From Hibiscus mutabilis (lineage: Eukaryota; Streptophyta; Magnoliopsida; Malvales; Malvaceae): a DNA stretch of 64,000 nucleotides. Where the stretch lies: assembly GCA_019671005.1 (NCBI GenBank), contig JAGYYJ010002253.1, positions 1 to 64,000 of the forward strand. Direction: 5' to 3'. The notes under the pieces are model-generated. The model saw only the letters and a list, made by a program, of their open reading frames with translations, did no database searches and had not been told where the DNA came from. Below are positions 10,759 to 21,364 of the stretch, one piece after another (positions within the stretch are counted from its first letter, which is position 1; the number at the start of each line of letters is the position of its first letter). Position numbers and translations under genes: made by a program.

Positions 10759-12324
10759 TTTAGAGGAAAAAAGGTTGATATTTTTTAAGGGCTAAAAATG
10801 GGAAAAAGGATTCAATGAATCGGATGAAGCTTATTTATAGATTTTATTTTTAAAAAATGGTCTAATGCCTGATTTAGTCCCTCCGCCCTAATTTATTCGC
10901 ACAATAAGGGTTTCCACAAATTTCATTTGCAGTGGTACCCTTCTGTGGGGGAAAATTCTCCCACCAGTCTTGTTGTTTTCCTAAGGTTTTTAATTTCATC
11001 CCAAGTTGAATTTAAATTCAGATTTGAATGGATAAATACCTTGTTTGGTCCCCTTTGCATGCGCATGTTTATTTTCCATTACCTATATGTATTGTTTGTT
11101 TATTTGTTAAATCTTGTATTTTAATTACTTTAATTTTTTCCCTTATGATTTTTGATATTCCAGTATGTTTGTAGCTTTTTTTTATTAAATATAATAATAT
11201 ATAGTACAATATATATATATATATTACGTTCTTTAGCTGTATATATATATGTTTGCTTTGGTTTCCGATAATTTATAATACATACATAATATAGTTTCAA
11301 TACATGTATATGCATACATTAATATAATATAGTTTTCGTTCACGTAACATATACATTTGGCTACTACCGAAACCAATACTATAGGTTATGCATATATATA
11401 TAATATATATTATTGTGTGCAATATATGTATATAACATAGTTTTATATGATTTATTATTATAATTTATATAAAATGTTTTCTTGTTACATCGTTTATATA
11501 TGTTTATTATATGTCCAATGTATGTTATTTATGGTTGATTTTTATGTTTTTCTTTATTTAGTCATGTGTGAATCTTTATTTTAACCATATTTTTATGTTG
11601 CAATATATTCAATACATGTTACTTAGATTATTTTTCTATTTATTTGATTATTTATGTGTATTTGTATATGAATGCATAAATATATATGCTTGCCTCTATA
11701 TTATATTCTTGTATGTACATATATTAGTTTATATTATGTATATATGTATATATTATATAGTATCATATTTTTTTACATGTATATATTTATTCGTGTGATT
11801 TTACTTATCTTTGTCCATGCTACTTATTTTGTTATTTTCCATGTATTTTAATTCATGTTTTTTAATTTACTGTGTTTATATTTGTCGCGTATAGTTTTAG
11901 GCCTTTTATTCCGGTATTCTAGTGGGAGGGTCATCCCGGTCTCCGAGTGTTATCTCCTTTGGTACCGTGGATTAAGGCAAAATTAACATTAGAACCATGC
12001 ATTTTAGGAATTAATTATTAAATTAAATCGAATTTTCGTTTTTCTTAATAAATATGATACGAACCTATTAGGTACCAATTTTGGGCGATGTGGGGGGTGC
12101 TAACCCTTCCCCATCCGTAACTAACTCTCGAACCCAATTAAAACCTCTGGTTTTGTTTTTACGGTGTTTGGCCTGCCAAAGTGGCTAGTGGCGACTCCAT
12201 TTTTAAAATACGAGTTTTTAAAGAATTTGCCCTTTTTAAATAAATTTTCAACAAAAGTGGGAACCCCCCAAACACGATTTTCTTAATTTTTTCGTAGCGA
12301 CACTTCGAAAAAAATAGTCTTAGT

Positions 12325-13468
12325 TAGGTTCGTATCGTGACTATTAAGAAAATTTAAATTCGATTTAATTTCTAATTTCTAAACGTTATTTGATTTTGCA
12401 TAATGTTTAATATAAATTGTCATCATATAGTAGTCATAGAACCCTTAAGTGGGAGTGATTACTTCGCTTCGTGGGGTTTTCACCTCTGTATAGTGTTGTA
12501 ATTCACTTATGGAATTTGATCCTTATATTTCGTGGGGTCTACACCCCCGTATGGTATAAGGGTCGTATTCTCTCGAATCGATGTCCGAGCGACAACTCAA
12601 GTACCATTTTCTTTAGATTCGAACCGCATATAGTGGCCCATAGGAGCCCACCCTTTGTTAGAGCCATATTGTTATGCTGACCAACTAGAATTAACCCCTT
12701 TTAGGTTTTGTTTGTTTTTATTTGTTGTACATGCCTTTTATTCATTCTAGATTGATTTCTTTATTGTTGAGTTTTTTCGTTTATTTTAATTGTACACTAA
12801 CTTTTTTTGTTTTGTTTTTCATTATTATTTTTCTTTTTTGCATCCAATTTGCATTTCATATCATACATAAATTTTGATTCGAGAACAGTCCATTTTAGAA
12901 GACAGTCAAAAATAAGAGAGAAGTCTATAATATCAAGAGATACAATGCCACATTATCGGGTTGGGTCAAACGAAGACCAATGAAAGACAGTTCAACAATG
13001 AGAGCAAGAAGGTGACGTAGCTTGGGCTTAAGATTTGAAGATTCGATCCATTTGCACCCAGATCTACCAAGGAAGAGACCTTTGTCTAGAATCTGCCTGA
13101 ATAGGCTAGCGATCTTTTCGAAGGCCCATAGGTGCATAGTTTTCACTACCGAGGACCTTTTGGTTAGCAAAAGAAGAGAACAATTAGATCGCCATTCAGA
13201 CTAGAGACGACATTGAGAAATAGGATGTGAGCCTCGTTTAACGAAGTCAAGACAACTGTCATCTGTGATTCATTATGCCAATTTCTTGTAATCAGACATA
13301 TTCTCTATTAAATGAAGGTCTTTTAAGGATTGTTCGAGAATCAACATATGCATTTGCACTCATTTCTACATTATAATATTATTAATTTTTTAATACAACT
13401 TTCATTTTCAATGTTGGTATTGTTTATTTTAATATATTCATTGCATCATACACATTTCTAATTGAAAA
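12325..13468 (+). other. 5' leader of the Tat/Ogre-like element
   Basis: Untranslated leader between the 5' LTR and the gag-like region. The first ~46 bases (12325-12370) are an imperfect reverse complement of 12021-12067 inside the LTR. I could not recognise a primer-binding site. The rest is AT-rich with TTTTATTTG-type runs, and I see no convincing coding frame. Confidence 0.6.
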
Positions 13469-14768
13469 AAACTCCTCCTAAAAGAAAGAGAAAGAAGAAT
13501 GAGAAAATGTCCTCTCATCAGTATAGCTCCGAAACCATGAACAACTTAGTGGCTAGAGTGGATAAACTTGAGGAACTCTAGGAGCGTCTAGTTGGTGTCC
13601 AAAAATAAATGGTGATGTGCATAAGGGAATCTCAAGAAGAATCCAAAAGGAAAATGAATAAGCTGATGGGTATAATGACTACCGTAATCAAAGGAAAAAG
13701 TTTAGTAGAGAACCATTTAGCAGAAATAGAGATTGGAAACACTGGCAGATCAAGTCGCTGCGGTGGAAAAGGTGGATGAGGCAAAATTATCTGCAGAAGT
13801 TGAGAATAAAGGTTTCAACTCTTCTAGGGAGAATATTATTCTGAACCCGCTTGAGGTAGTAATACTTGAGAACAAGAGTATTCTTAAGCAAGAATGGCAG
13901 TCGAGTAAAAGAGGGGCAAGTGATGTTGAGATGAAAGACGAAGAGGCCGAAAAGAGTAGCAAGAGGACAAAGATGGTAATTTTGATGTCGTATTCTGAGC
14001 TTTTACCCTTGTTAGTTTAGAATAAACTCTTGAAGATATCTCCCCTGAGACGATATTCCTATTTCAATCCTAATATATTTGGTACCAAAATTTCATGCGG
14101 ATATCATCTTAGTTATTATAGTCATACAACGGAAAAGTGTGTATTTTTGAAAAGTAGGGTCAATGATCTTATCAAGGAAGGTATACTCTCTTTTGATGAT
14201 GGAGACCTAGGTTTAACAAGGGATCAACCTATGTTAGAGAGGTGAAGTCTTTGACAATGATTGAGAATCAAGACCAAGCTTTTCAAAGTTCGTGTCCAAA
14301 TCTAAACTTACTGCATGTTAATCTCTCATCCAGTACACAAGTCAACGAGCTGGTCGGTCCCAGCAAACACCTGGATGAAAAAGAAAAGAGAAAGAAGATA
14401 TAACTGAGAAAGAAAGGGCCCAAATAAAGTCAACTAAAGGGCAATGTCCGAGGGTGAGAGGGAAGAATCCTCTCTCAGGGTTTTTAAGTTGCCCATCTCA
14501 ATTTTACTCCCTCATTTGATAGAAGGGCAATACCTTGCTCCCTTTCCAATGGAAGAGACATTAGATCCATCTCTTTTTAAGTACGATCCGAGTAGTACTT
14601 GTGACTTCCATGGGGGCACCGGGGCACCCTACTAAAAGATGCTGGATTTTGAAGGAACAGATAGAGAAGTTGGTTCGTGATGGAAAGCTGGAATTTGAGA
14701 AAATGAAACAGTGGATACAAGAGCAAAGAAAGCCAGTCATGTCAACAGTCAAAAAGGCAAAAATTTAA
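13469..14768 (+). pseudogene. gag-like protein of the Tat/Ogre-like element, broken
   Basis: A nucleocapsid-type protein that would bind the element's RNA. It begins with a basic run (KKTPPKRKRKKNEK) and a coiled-coil-like stretch (NNLVARVDKLEEL) broken by stops near 13580 and 13605. After a lysine/glutamate-rich segment (13733-13980) comes a first knuckle, CGYHLSYYSHTTEKC (14096-14140), followed by LKSRVNDLIKEGILSFDD. A second knuckle of the same type starts CDFHGG (14600) and ends GHPTKRC (14642), followed by LKEQIEKLVRDGKLEF; a one-base shift falls inside it. The frame closes at TAA 14766-14768. Both follow C-x2-H-x5-H-x4-C. No capsid domain could be named. Confidence 0.6.
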
Positions 14769-17124
14769 GGCCAATGAATCTTTGTCCCTAAGAAGCCCCA
14801 TCTTTTTTCTTGTTCATGTTTTAGCTAGATGTCAGCTTGTTAGGACATCTCTGTATTTAGGTTTTCTTTTAAAGTAATGCATGGAACCAACTCTGCCACC
14901 TTTGGCCCGAATGTAGCAGGGATCTTTTTGTAAAGGGCATTGTCATGTTTGGTGATTTGCATTCGATGAAAAATGCATTTTGCTTAACATACAATGACCT
15001 TGAAAGCATGTATATCTCTTCTTGCCTTTGTAGGTTGTTGGATCTCAATTACCAGATGTGACATTGATTCTGAGATCAATTGAATGTTGTGATAACGATG
15101 ATGTGTAATTTTTCCCTAACAGACTCTGGTCAGCAAAGCAAGACTACTACTCATTTGATGATATTTGATGATAAAAAGCTCCAAATTTTAACCGTAAGAG
15201 TTGCTTGAAATTGAAATTCTAAGCGTAGTCTTCTGTGCCTTAATGGATTGTAATTAATGACTAGAAATATATATATATATTATAAAAGGAGAGAGAGAGA
15301 AGAAGAAGAAAAAGAAAAAGAAGAAATGAACTACGAAATAAATAAATCTCGGATCACTCTGATGGAGCTTTGGGATTGAAAAATCTAATAAGGAAGCTTT
15401 GCTCCACTTGTTCAAGACCCTGGCGTCAGAGATGAATATTTGAAGATGCGATTATAATTATTATTATAATAATAATAACACAACAAAAATAAAAAGCACC
15501 CACTTACACCCATAATGATATTCTTAGAATTATATTTTTGCATTCTAACGGTTAAACAAGCCTATTTTTTTAGGCGGAGCAAAAAATAAGAATTGAGAAG
15601 GAGTAGTCTTCTGTAGCAACGCAATAATCATGAGGATAAACCAAGTCATCTTGGGAGATTTTACAACTTCGAATCGCCACAGCATTCAAAGTCTTTACAG
15701 ACACAAGCTATGCTAGGAATGATCACCAAAAGGTTGAATTTGAGACACTCTTGCACTTGATATCCAAAGCTCCTATTCTATTTTTTTATAATATAGATTT
15801 TGGTTTCAAGGTCTTGTATGTTAATCTAAAGGACACCCTTCATTGGAATGGCGATCAGCAAATTGATATTTTAAGCAAAAGAATTTCCATGTATTGCTTC
15901 AAGGATTAGATTCAGAATACAAGGTCGAGAATGTGATTGATCGACCTATTATAGAAGGACCCATCAATGACTACGATAAGGATGATGACAAGAATTCATA
16001 TGTCAGACGGCTTAAGGGCTTAAAACATATTTCAGCCATGGTGTTGAGTGATTCAGAGAATTGAAGAATGAATCTCGATGAAAATAAGATCTCAAGATAC
16101 AAGAAATGTTTAAGGGGGCTAAGACTTCTGCTTACCCTAAGATGAAGAGAAGAAAAAGACTCCAAATGATGTGTTAGAATGGACCGGATTGAGCCCAAGG
16201 TCGAGCAGGGTAGTACCACAAGGATACATGACTGATAAAGTATGAGGACCTAGAGTTGGTTCCCGCAGAGATACTTCAAGAAAATTGGATCTAAGAATGA
16301 GCTTAGGGCGTGGGGGCATTTTTTCGGCCCTAATATTAAGACAAATGAAGACTCTGAGTGTTGAATCGGAGATAAGAAAAATAGTTAAGCTCGAGATAGA
16401 ATGGGGCAACAATATCCCATGAGATAATAATAATGCATAAAGAAAAAGTATAGGGGCCAAAATTTGGTTTTCCCCAAGGTTTTTAAATTGAGTCCAGAAA
16501 TGAAGAATGAACACAAAGATGAGTTTGGGGAATTGAGGCGTTTTTCTCACCCTAATGATTAGAATAGATGAAGATTTCGAGTGTTGGGGTCAAAGACAAA
16601 AATAATAGCTTAGCCCATGATTGAATGTGGCAACGTTGAATGAGACGATGAAAGTCCCTACATGAGAGTATGTGTAGGAACTAGAATGAGATTATTTACA
16701 AGGTGGGTAGTGACCGAAGAAGAAGAAGAAGGGCATTCGCGCAAATAGGATTAAAAGCGTGGATCCGATCATATGTGAAATGAGTACTCCACTAATAAAG
16801 TGAAGATTAAAGAGCATACTATAGAGAAATAAAGAAAAAATTTGAAGAATGACCTTTCAGGGGATAGATTCTAAAGTAGAAGAAAAAGAGAAGAAAAAAG
16901 AGAAAAAAAAAGAAGAAAAAGAAGAAGAAAAAAAAAGAAGAAGAAGAAAAAGAGAGAAGAAAAGAGAGAAAGAAGAAAAAGTGTTACATTACATGCATCA
17001 TATAGATAGGGGCATGCTAATTTAAAAGCATTTTCCTTATTTTAAACAGATATTTGAAGATTGCCCAAAGAATTTGATATGCAACTTCATGCTAAAGAGG
17101 TAGATTTTGTTGAAGATTTCCTTT
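14769..17124 (+). other. Non-coding interior of the Tat/Ogre-like element
   Basis: No protease, RT, RNase H or integrase motif is visible in either strand; open frames are short and fragmentary. It holds a GA/AT-rich microsatellite (15260-15325), a short AT/TAA run (15455-15480) and a long purine tract built of GAA and AAG units (about 16860-16985). A pyrimidine run ending CTTTGTAG near 15033 resembles a splice acceptor, but I cannot show an intron. Confidence 0.55.
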
Positions 17125-17615
17125 GGTAGCCATGATGGTGTGAATACATATCTTAAGTCCTCTAGGCCATTAGTAAGACCTCTGGGCATGATGCTAACCT
17201 TATTTTGATGTCAAGACTGGTAGAAATAGGGGCATCATTTTAAGGGATTTTGGTAGCCATGATGGCGTGAATCCATATCTTAAGTCCTCAGGCCATCAGT
17301 AAGACCTCTGGGCATGATGCTAGCCTTATTTTGATGTCAAGACTGGTAGAAACCAAGGCATCATTTTAAGGGATTTTGGTAGCATTTTGGCGTGAATCCA
17401 TTCTTTAAGTCCTCCGGGCCATCAGTAAGACCTCTAGGCATGATGTTAACCTTATCTTGATGTCAAGACTGGTAGAAATCGGGATATCATTTTAAGGGAT
17501 TTTGGTAGCCATTTTTGGTGTGAATCCATTTAGTAAGACCTCTGGGCCATCAATAAGACATTCGGGCATGGGTTAAGCTTTCCATCGATGTCGAGATGAG
17601 TACAAATCAGGGCAT
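17125..17615 (+). repeat. ~126 bp tandem repeat, about 4 copies
   Basis: Units begin GGTAGCC at 17125, 17252, 17378 (GGTAGCA) and 17504, giving spacings of 127, 126 and 126 bp. Each contains TTAAGTCCTC, AGTAAGACCTCTGGGCATGA and TGATGTCAAGACTGGTAGAA; the last copy is partial and divergent. The repeat lies just upstream of the polypurine tract. Confidence 0.9.
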
Positions 17616-17755
17616 TGAAGATTGAAGTTTAAAGAGTTGGCCGAGGAAGAGCGAAAAGTTCCAGAAGAACCCGTAGTTCCAAAGCCGATGATATGGAAGT
17701 AAGACAAAAATGAGTGCTTGTGATCTTTGATTTCTTCTCGTTTCACAAGAACAAG

Positions 17756-17769
17756 CAAAGAGGGGCAGC
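17756..17769 (+). promoter_or_regulatory. Polypurine tract (plus-strand primer)
   Basis: CAAAGAGGGGCAGC ends immediately before the TGTAATCACTC start of the 3' LTR. A purine-rich run in exactly this place is the normal plus-strand primer of LTR retrotransposons and sets the element's orientation as plus. Confidence 0.8.
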
Positions 17770-20700
17770 TGTAATCACTCATTTTTTTCGGGTTATATAA
17801 TATTATGTATTAATGTTATTAATTAATTAAAACTATTATATGTAGTGTATTATTACCTTTAATTTGTTTTTTTCAAAAAGAGCATGCTATTAATTCATTA
17901 TATGAACACATATGTTATTATTACATGTGTAAATCTATATTATATATCGTATGTATGCTTGCATGTGTTACCATTATTGTATGTATATATGTATGCATGT
18001 TTATCAATATTTATTTTATATGTATGTTTGTATAAGTATGTATAATGTGTGCATATTATATATATATATATGTTTGTATATGGATGTATAATGTGTGTAT
18101 GTATATATATATATATGTGTGTGATATGGTTGTGTGTATAAATATCATATGTATATATATATATGTATGCCATATGTTTGCATGTATAGGTTAATTTGTA
18201 TGTATTTTATAATGTCATATATATGTTTGTATGTATGTGAGTAAATATGTATGAATGTATTATTATTATTAGCATATAGTATAGGTATTGAAATTAAAAC
18301 ATATTTGAAAATATTAAAACCCATATATTATTAATGTCCAGTCCACGTTACAAAACCCAAATATAATTACATAGGCCCAATCTGCCTAATTTGATATCAT
18401 CTTTTTCTCCATGCATCTTCCATCATCCCAACCGTTGGATCAAGATTTGATCCAACGGCTCAGATCAAAGGGAGCCTATCCAGCTAGCGCGCGTGTTATA
18501 CACTCCACGGGCTGTTCACCACCCATGCCCGCGTGGCATATACGTGCGAAACCGTTCAGCTTCTAACTCGCCATGTGTCATAATCAGAGGGCAGCCATGT
18601 CATTTTGTAGATCTAATCTTGGCCGTCCATCTCTCGAATGATCTCAGCCGTTGGATCGAATATGATCCAACGACCGAGATTAAATTTGACCAAATGAATC
18701 TTCATCTCCACAACATGTCGTTTTTGCCGCCAGAAATTCTGCGCTGCCGTACAACCTCCCTATCCCTGGCTCACCAACCAAACGTGCAAAGAAACATAAA
18801 AATGAAGGGAAATGACATATTTAAATTGGCCACAATGATTGCATTTATGTTTACTTATTCTTGTAAATAAATTTCAAACCAAATTAGATCAGAAGGATCG
18901 ACATATATATGTTTAAGAATCAACCATAAATGTACATGGAGAGATTCGAAATCAATTAAAAAAAGAAAGATTGTAGAAGGTATCATCACATTTCTTTTTA
19001 GGTTTTTGCATGCATGTCAAGTAAAAAAAGCAAACAACATAAAAATAAGAAGAGATAAAAGTGAAGGGTTTTACCCTCGTCGTTGAAGCTTTCCTTAGCC
19101 AGTAAAAACCCCTTTGCATGGGTGAATCAGAGTTGGAAACTAGCGGTTTAAAGTAAAAAGGAGTTTTTGTTTTTACAAAAAAGGTTTGATTTTTCTTAGA
19201 TCCGGGGAAAACGGGACTTATTTTAAAAATCTGGGTTTTAATCAAGTTTTGGAGTTTGAAGCGGTTGTTTTTGGGTGGTTTTGGGGTTTTGTCGGTGTCG
19301 GTGAGCGGCGGCCGACATTGTCGGACGACGGCCAGTGTGGTAGTACTTGGTCGGTTTCTGAGTTTAAACCCAGATGTTCATCCATTTGGATGAACATTTT
19401 AGAGAAAAAAAGGTTGATATTTTTTAAGGGCTAAAAAATGCGAAAAAGAATTCAATGAATCGGATGAAGCTTATTTATAGATTTTATTTTTTAAAAATGG
19501 TCTAATGCCTGTTTTAGTCCCTTCACCCTAATTTATTCGCACAATAAGGGTTTCCGCAAATTTCATTTGCAGCGGTACCCTTCCGTGGGGGAAAATTCTC
19601 CCACCAGTCCATGTTGTTTTCCTAAGGTTTTCAATTTCATCCCAAGTTGAATTTAAATTCAGATTTGAATGGATAAATACCTTGTTTGGTCCACTTTGCA
19701 TGTGCATTTTTATTTTCTAGTACCTATATGTATTGTTTGTTTATTTGTTAAATCTTGTATTTTAATTACTTTAATTTTTTCCCTTATGATTTTTGATATT
19801 CCAGTATGTTTGTAGCTTTGTTTTGTTAAATATAATAATATATAGTACAATATATATATATATATTACGTTCTTCAGCTATATATATGTTTGCTTTGGTT
19901 TCTGATAATTTATAATACATACATAATATAGTTTCAATATATGTATATGCATACATTAGTATAATATAGTTTTCATTCACGTAACATATACATTTGGCTA
20001 CTGCCGAAACTAATACTATAGGTTATGCATAATAATATATATATATATATTATAATGCATGCATACTATTGTGTGCAATATATGTATATAACATAGTTTT
20101 ATATGATATATTATTATAATTTATATAAAATGTTTTCTTGTTACATCGTTTATATATGTTTATTATATGTTCAATGTATGTTATTTATGGTTGATTTTTA
20201 TATTTTATTTATTTATTTATTTATGTGTGAATCTTTATTTTAACCTTATTTTTATGTTGCATTATATTCAATACATGTTACTCAGATTATTTTTCTATTT
20301 ATTTGATTATTTTTGTGTATATGTATATAAATGCATAAATATATATGCTTGCCTCTATATTATATTCGTGTATGTACATATATTAGTTTATACTATGTAT
20401 ATATGTATATATTATAAAGTATCATATTTTATTTACAAGTATATATTTATTCGTGTGATTTTACTTATCTTTGTCCATGCTACTTATTTTGTTATTTTCC
20501 ATGAATTTTAATTCATATTTTTTTAATTTACTGTGTTTATATTTGTCGCGTATAGTTTTAGGTTTTTTATCTTGGTATTCTAGTGGGAGTGTCATCCCGG
20601 TCTCCGGGTGTCATCTCCTTTGGTACCCCTAGATTAAGGAAAAATTTAATATTAGAACCTTGCATTTTAGGAATTAATTATTAAATTAAACCAAAATTTT

Positions 20701-20983
20701 GTTTTTCTTAATAAATACGATACGAACCTATTAGGTACCAATTTTTGGCGGCGTGGGGTGCTAACCCTTCCCAATCCGTAACTAACTCCCGAACCCAATA
20801 AAAATCTCTGGTTTTGTTTTTACGGTGTCTGGCCTACTAAAGTGGCCGGTGGCGACTCCATTTTTAAAATACGAGTTTTTAAAGAATCCCCCCTTTATAA
20901 ATAATTTTTCAACAAAAGTGGGAACCCCCAAAACACGATTTTTATAATTTTTCATAGCGGCATTCCAAAAAAAAGTCACTACA
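17770..20983 (+). repeat. 3' LTR of the Tat/Ogre-like element
   Basis: A 3,214 bp copy of the 5' LTR from TGTAATCACTC to GTCACTACA. It differs by scattered substitutions and small indels (for example, a shorter microsatellite at 18900), so the insertion is not very recent. The palindromes (about 18430-18456 and 18648-18674) and the hairpin (19374-19397) are kept. Confidence 0.92.
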
Positions 20984-20988
20984 ATTAT
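20984..20988. repeat. Target site duplication ATTAT, right copy
   Basis: Second copy of the duplication at 9071-9075, made when the Tat/Ogre-like element inserted. Confidence 0.95.
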
Positions 20989-21237
20989 ATAGCTTAGCCT
21001 CATTTTCAAAAATTTTAACTCGGTTAAAATTCCAACGGGTCCACTATAAGCCCATTTAGACAAGCACGCCTTAAAAAAAAAAAAAAAAAAAAAACGACCA
21101 CAAAATAAGATTAAATCAAATTTCATGAGTTAAAATATTTTATTATGGGCTTTTGAATATGATTATATAGCTTAACCTCAATTTCAAAACTTTTTACTCT
21201 GTTAAAATTCCAACGGGTCCACTATAAAGCCCATTTA

Positions 21238-21253
21238 GACATGCAAGCCTTAA
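21238..21253. repeat. LINE-2 target site duplication (left copy)
   Basis: GACATGCAAGCCTTAA, repeated exactly at 29392-29407. Because the target is itself a repeat, some of the match could be satellite homology, but the AAG variant (most monomers have ACG) is shared by both copies. Confidence 0.8.
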
Positions 21254-21364
21254 TTTTTTTGAAGGAAAAGGTGGGCCTCATTAAAATCCCCACTAAACCC
21301 ATGCCAAGTTGGGGCCCGGTGGAGGTGCCTAAGAAGGGAAAAAGAGTACCCAAAGATATCATTA
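21254..21364 (-). other. LINE-2 3' UTR and poly(A) tail
   Basis: Short 3' untranslated region after the ORF2 stop (TAG at 21367-21365). On the sense strand it ends in a TTTTAATGAGGCCCAC block and a run of seven As, much like LINE-1. Confidence 0.75.

Larger units (their letters stand above)
9076..12324 (+). repeat. 5' LTR of the Tat/Ogre-like element
   Basis: Begins TGTAATCACTCATTTTTGTC and aligns along its length with 17770-20983. The 3' end is placed near 12324 because similarity to the other LTR fades there (AAAATAGTCTTAG against AAAAGTCACTACA). It contains an AT-rich TATGTATGTA zone (9080-9560), two CCGTTGGATCAA-type palindromes (about 9757-9783 and 9970-9996), an AT/GT microsatellite (10226-10277), a GC-rich patch (10645-10710), a perfect 11 bp hairpin (10735-10758) and the shared GTGGCGACTCCATTTTTAAA block near 12188. 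Open frames here are short and low-complexity. Confidence 0.9.
9076..20983 (+). mobile_element. Long-LTR, gag-only retrotransposon, Tat/Ogre-like
   Basis: An 11,908 bp element bounded by TGTAATCACTC at the left and GTCACTACA at the right, with a 5 bp target duplication. Its LTRs are about 3.2 kb. The ~5.4 kb interior carries a broken gag-like region with two CX2HX5HX4C knuckles and then no recognisable protease, reverse transcriptase, RNase H or integrase. A tandem repeat of ~126 bp precedes the polypurine tract. Very long LTRs, this knuckle type and tandem repeats near the 3' end are familiar from the Tat/Ogre lineage of Ty3/gypsy; the lineage call is inference because there is no RT to place it. 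It would depend on another element's enzymes. Confidence 0.8.
20984..21253 (+). repeat. Satellite array, block 2 (about 1.5 monomers)
   Basis: Continues block 1 in phase after the ATTAT duplication. It contains a run of 22 As (21073-21094) where other monomers have AAACCCAACAAAA. It ends in GACATGCAAGCCTTAA (21238-21253), the left target duplication of the following LINE. Confidence 0.93.

Noticed and set aside
15020..15060. Possible splice acceptor (pyrimidines then CTTTGTAG) in the gag-only element
   Set aside because: No matching donor or downstream coding exon could be shown, so an intron is not claimed.
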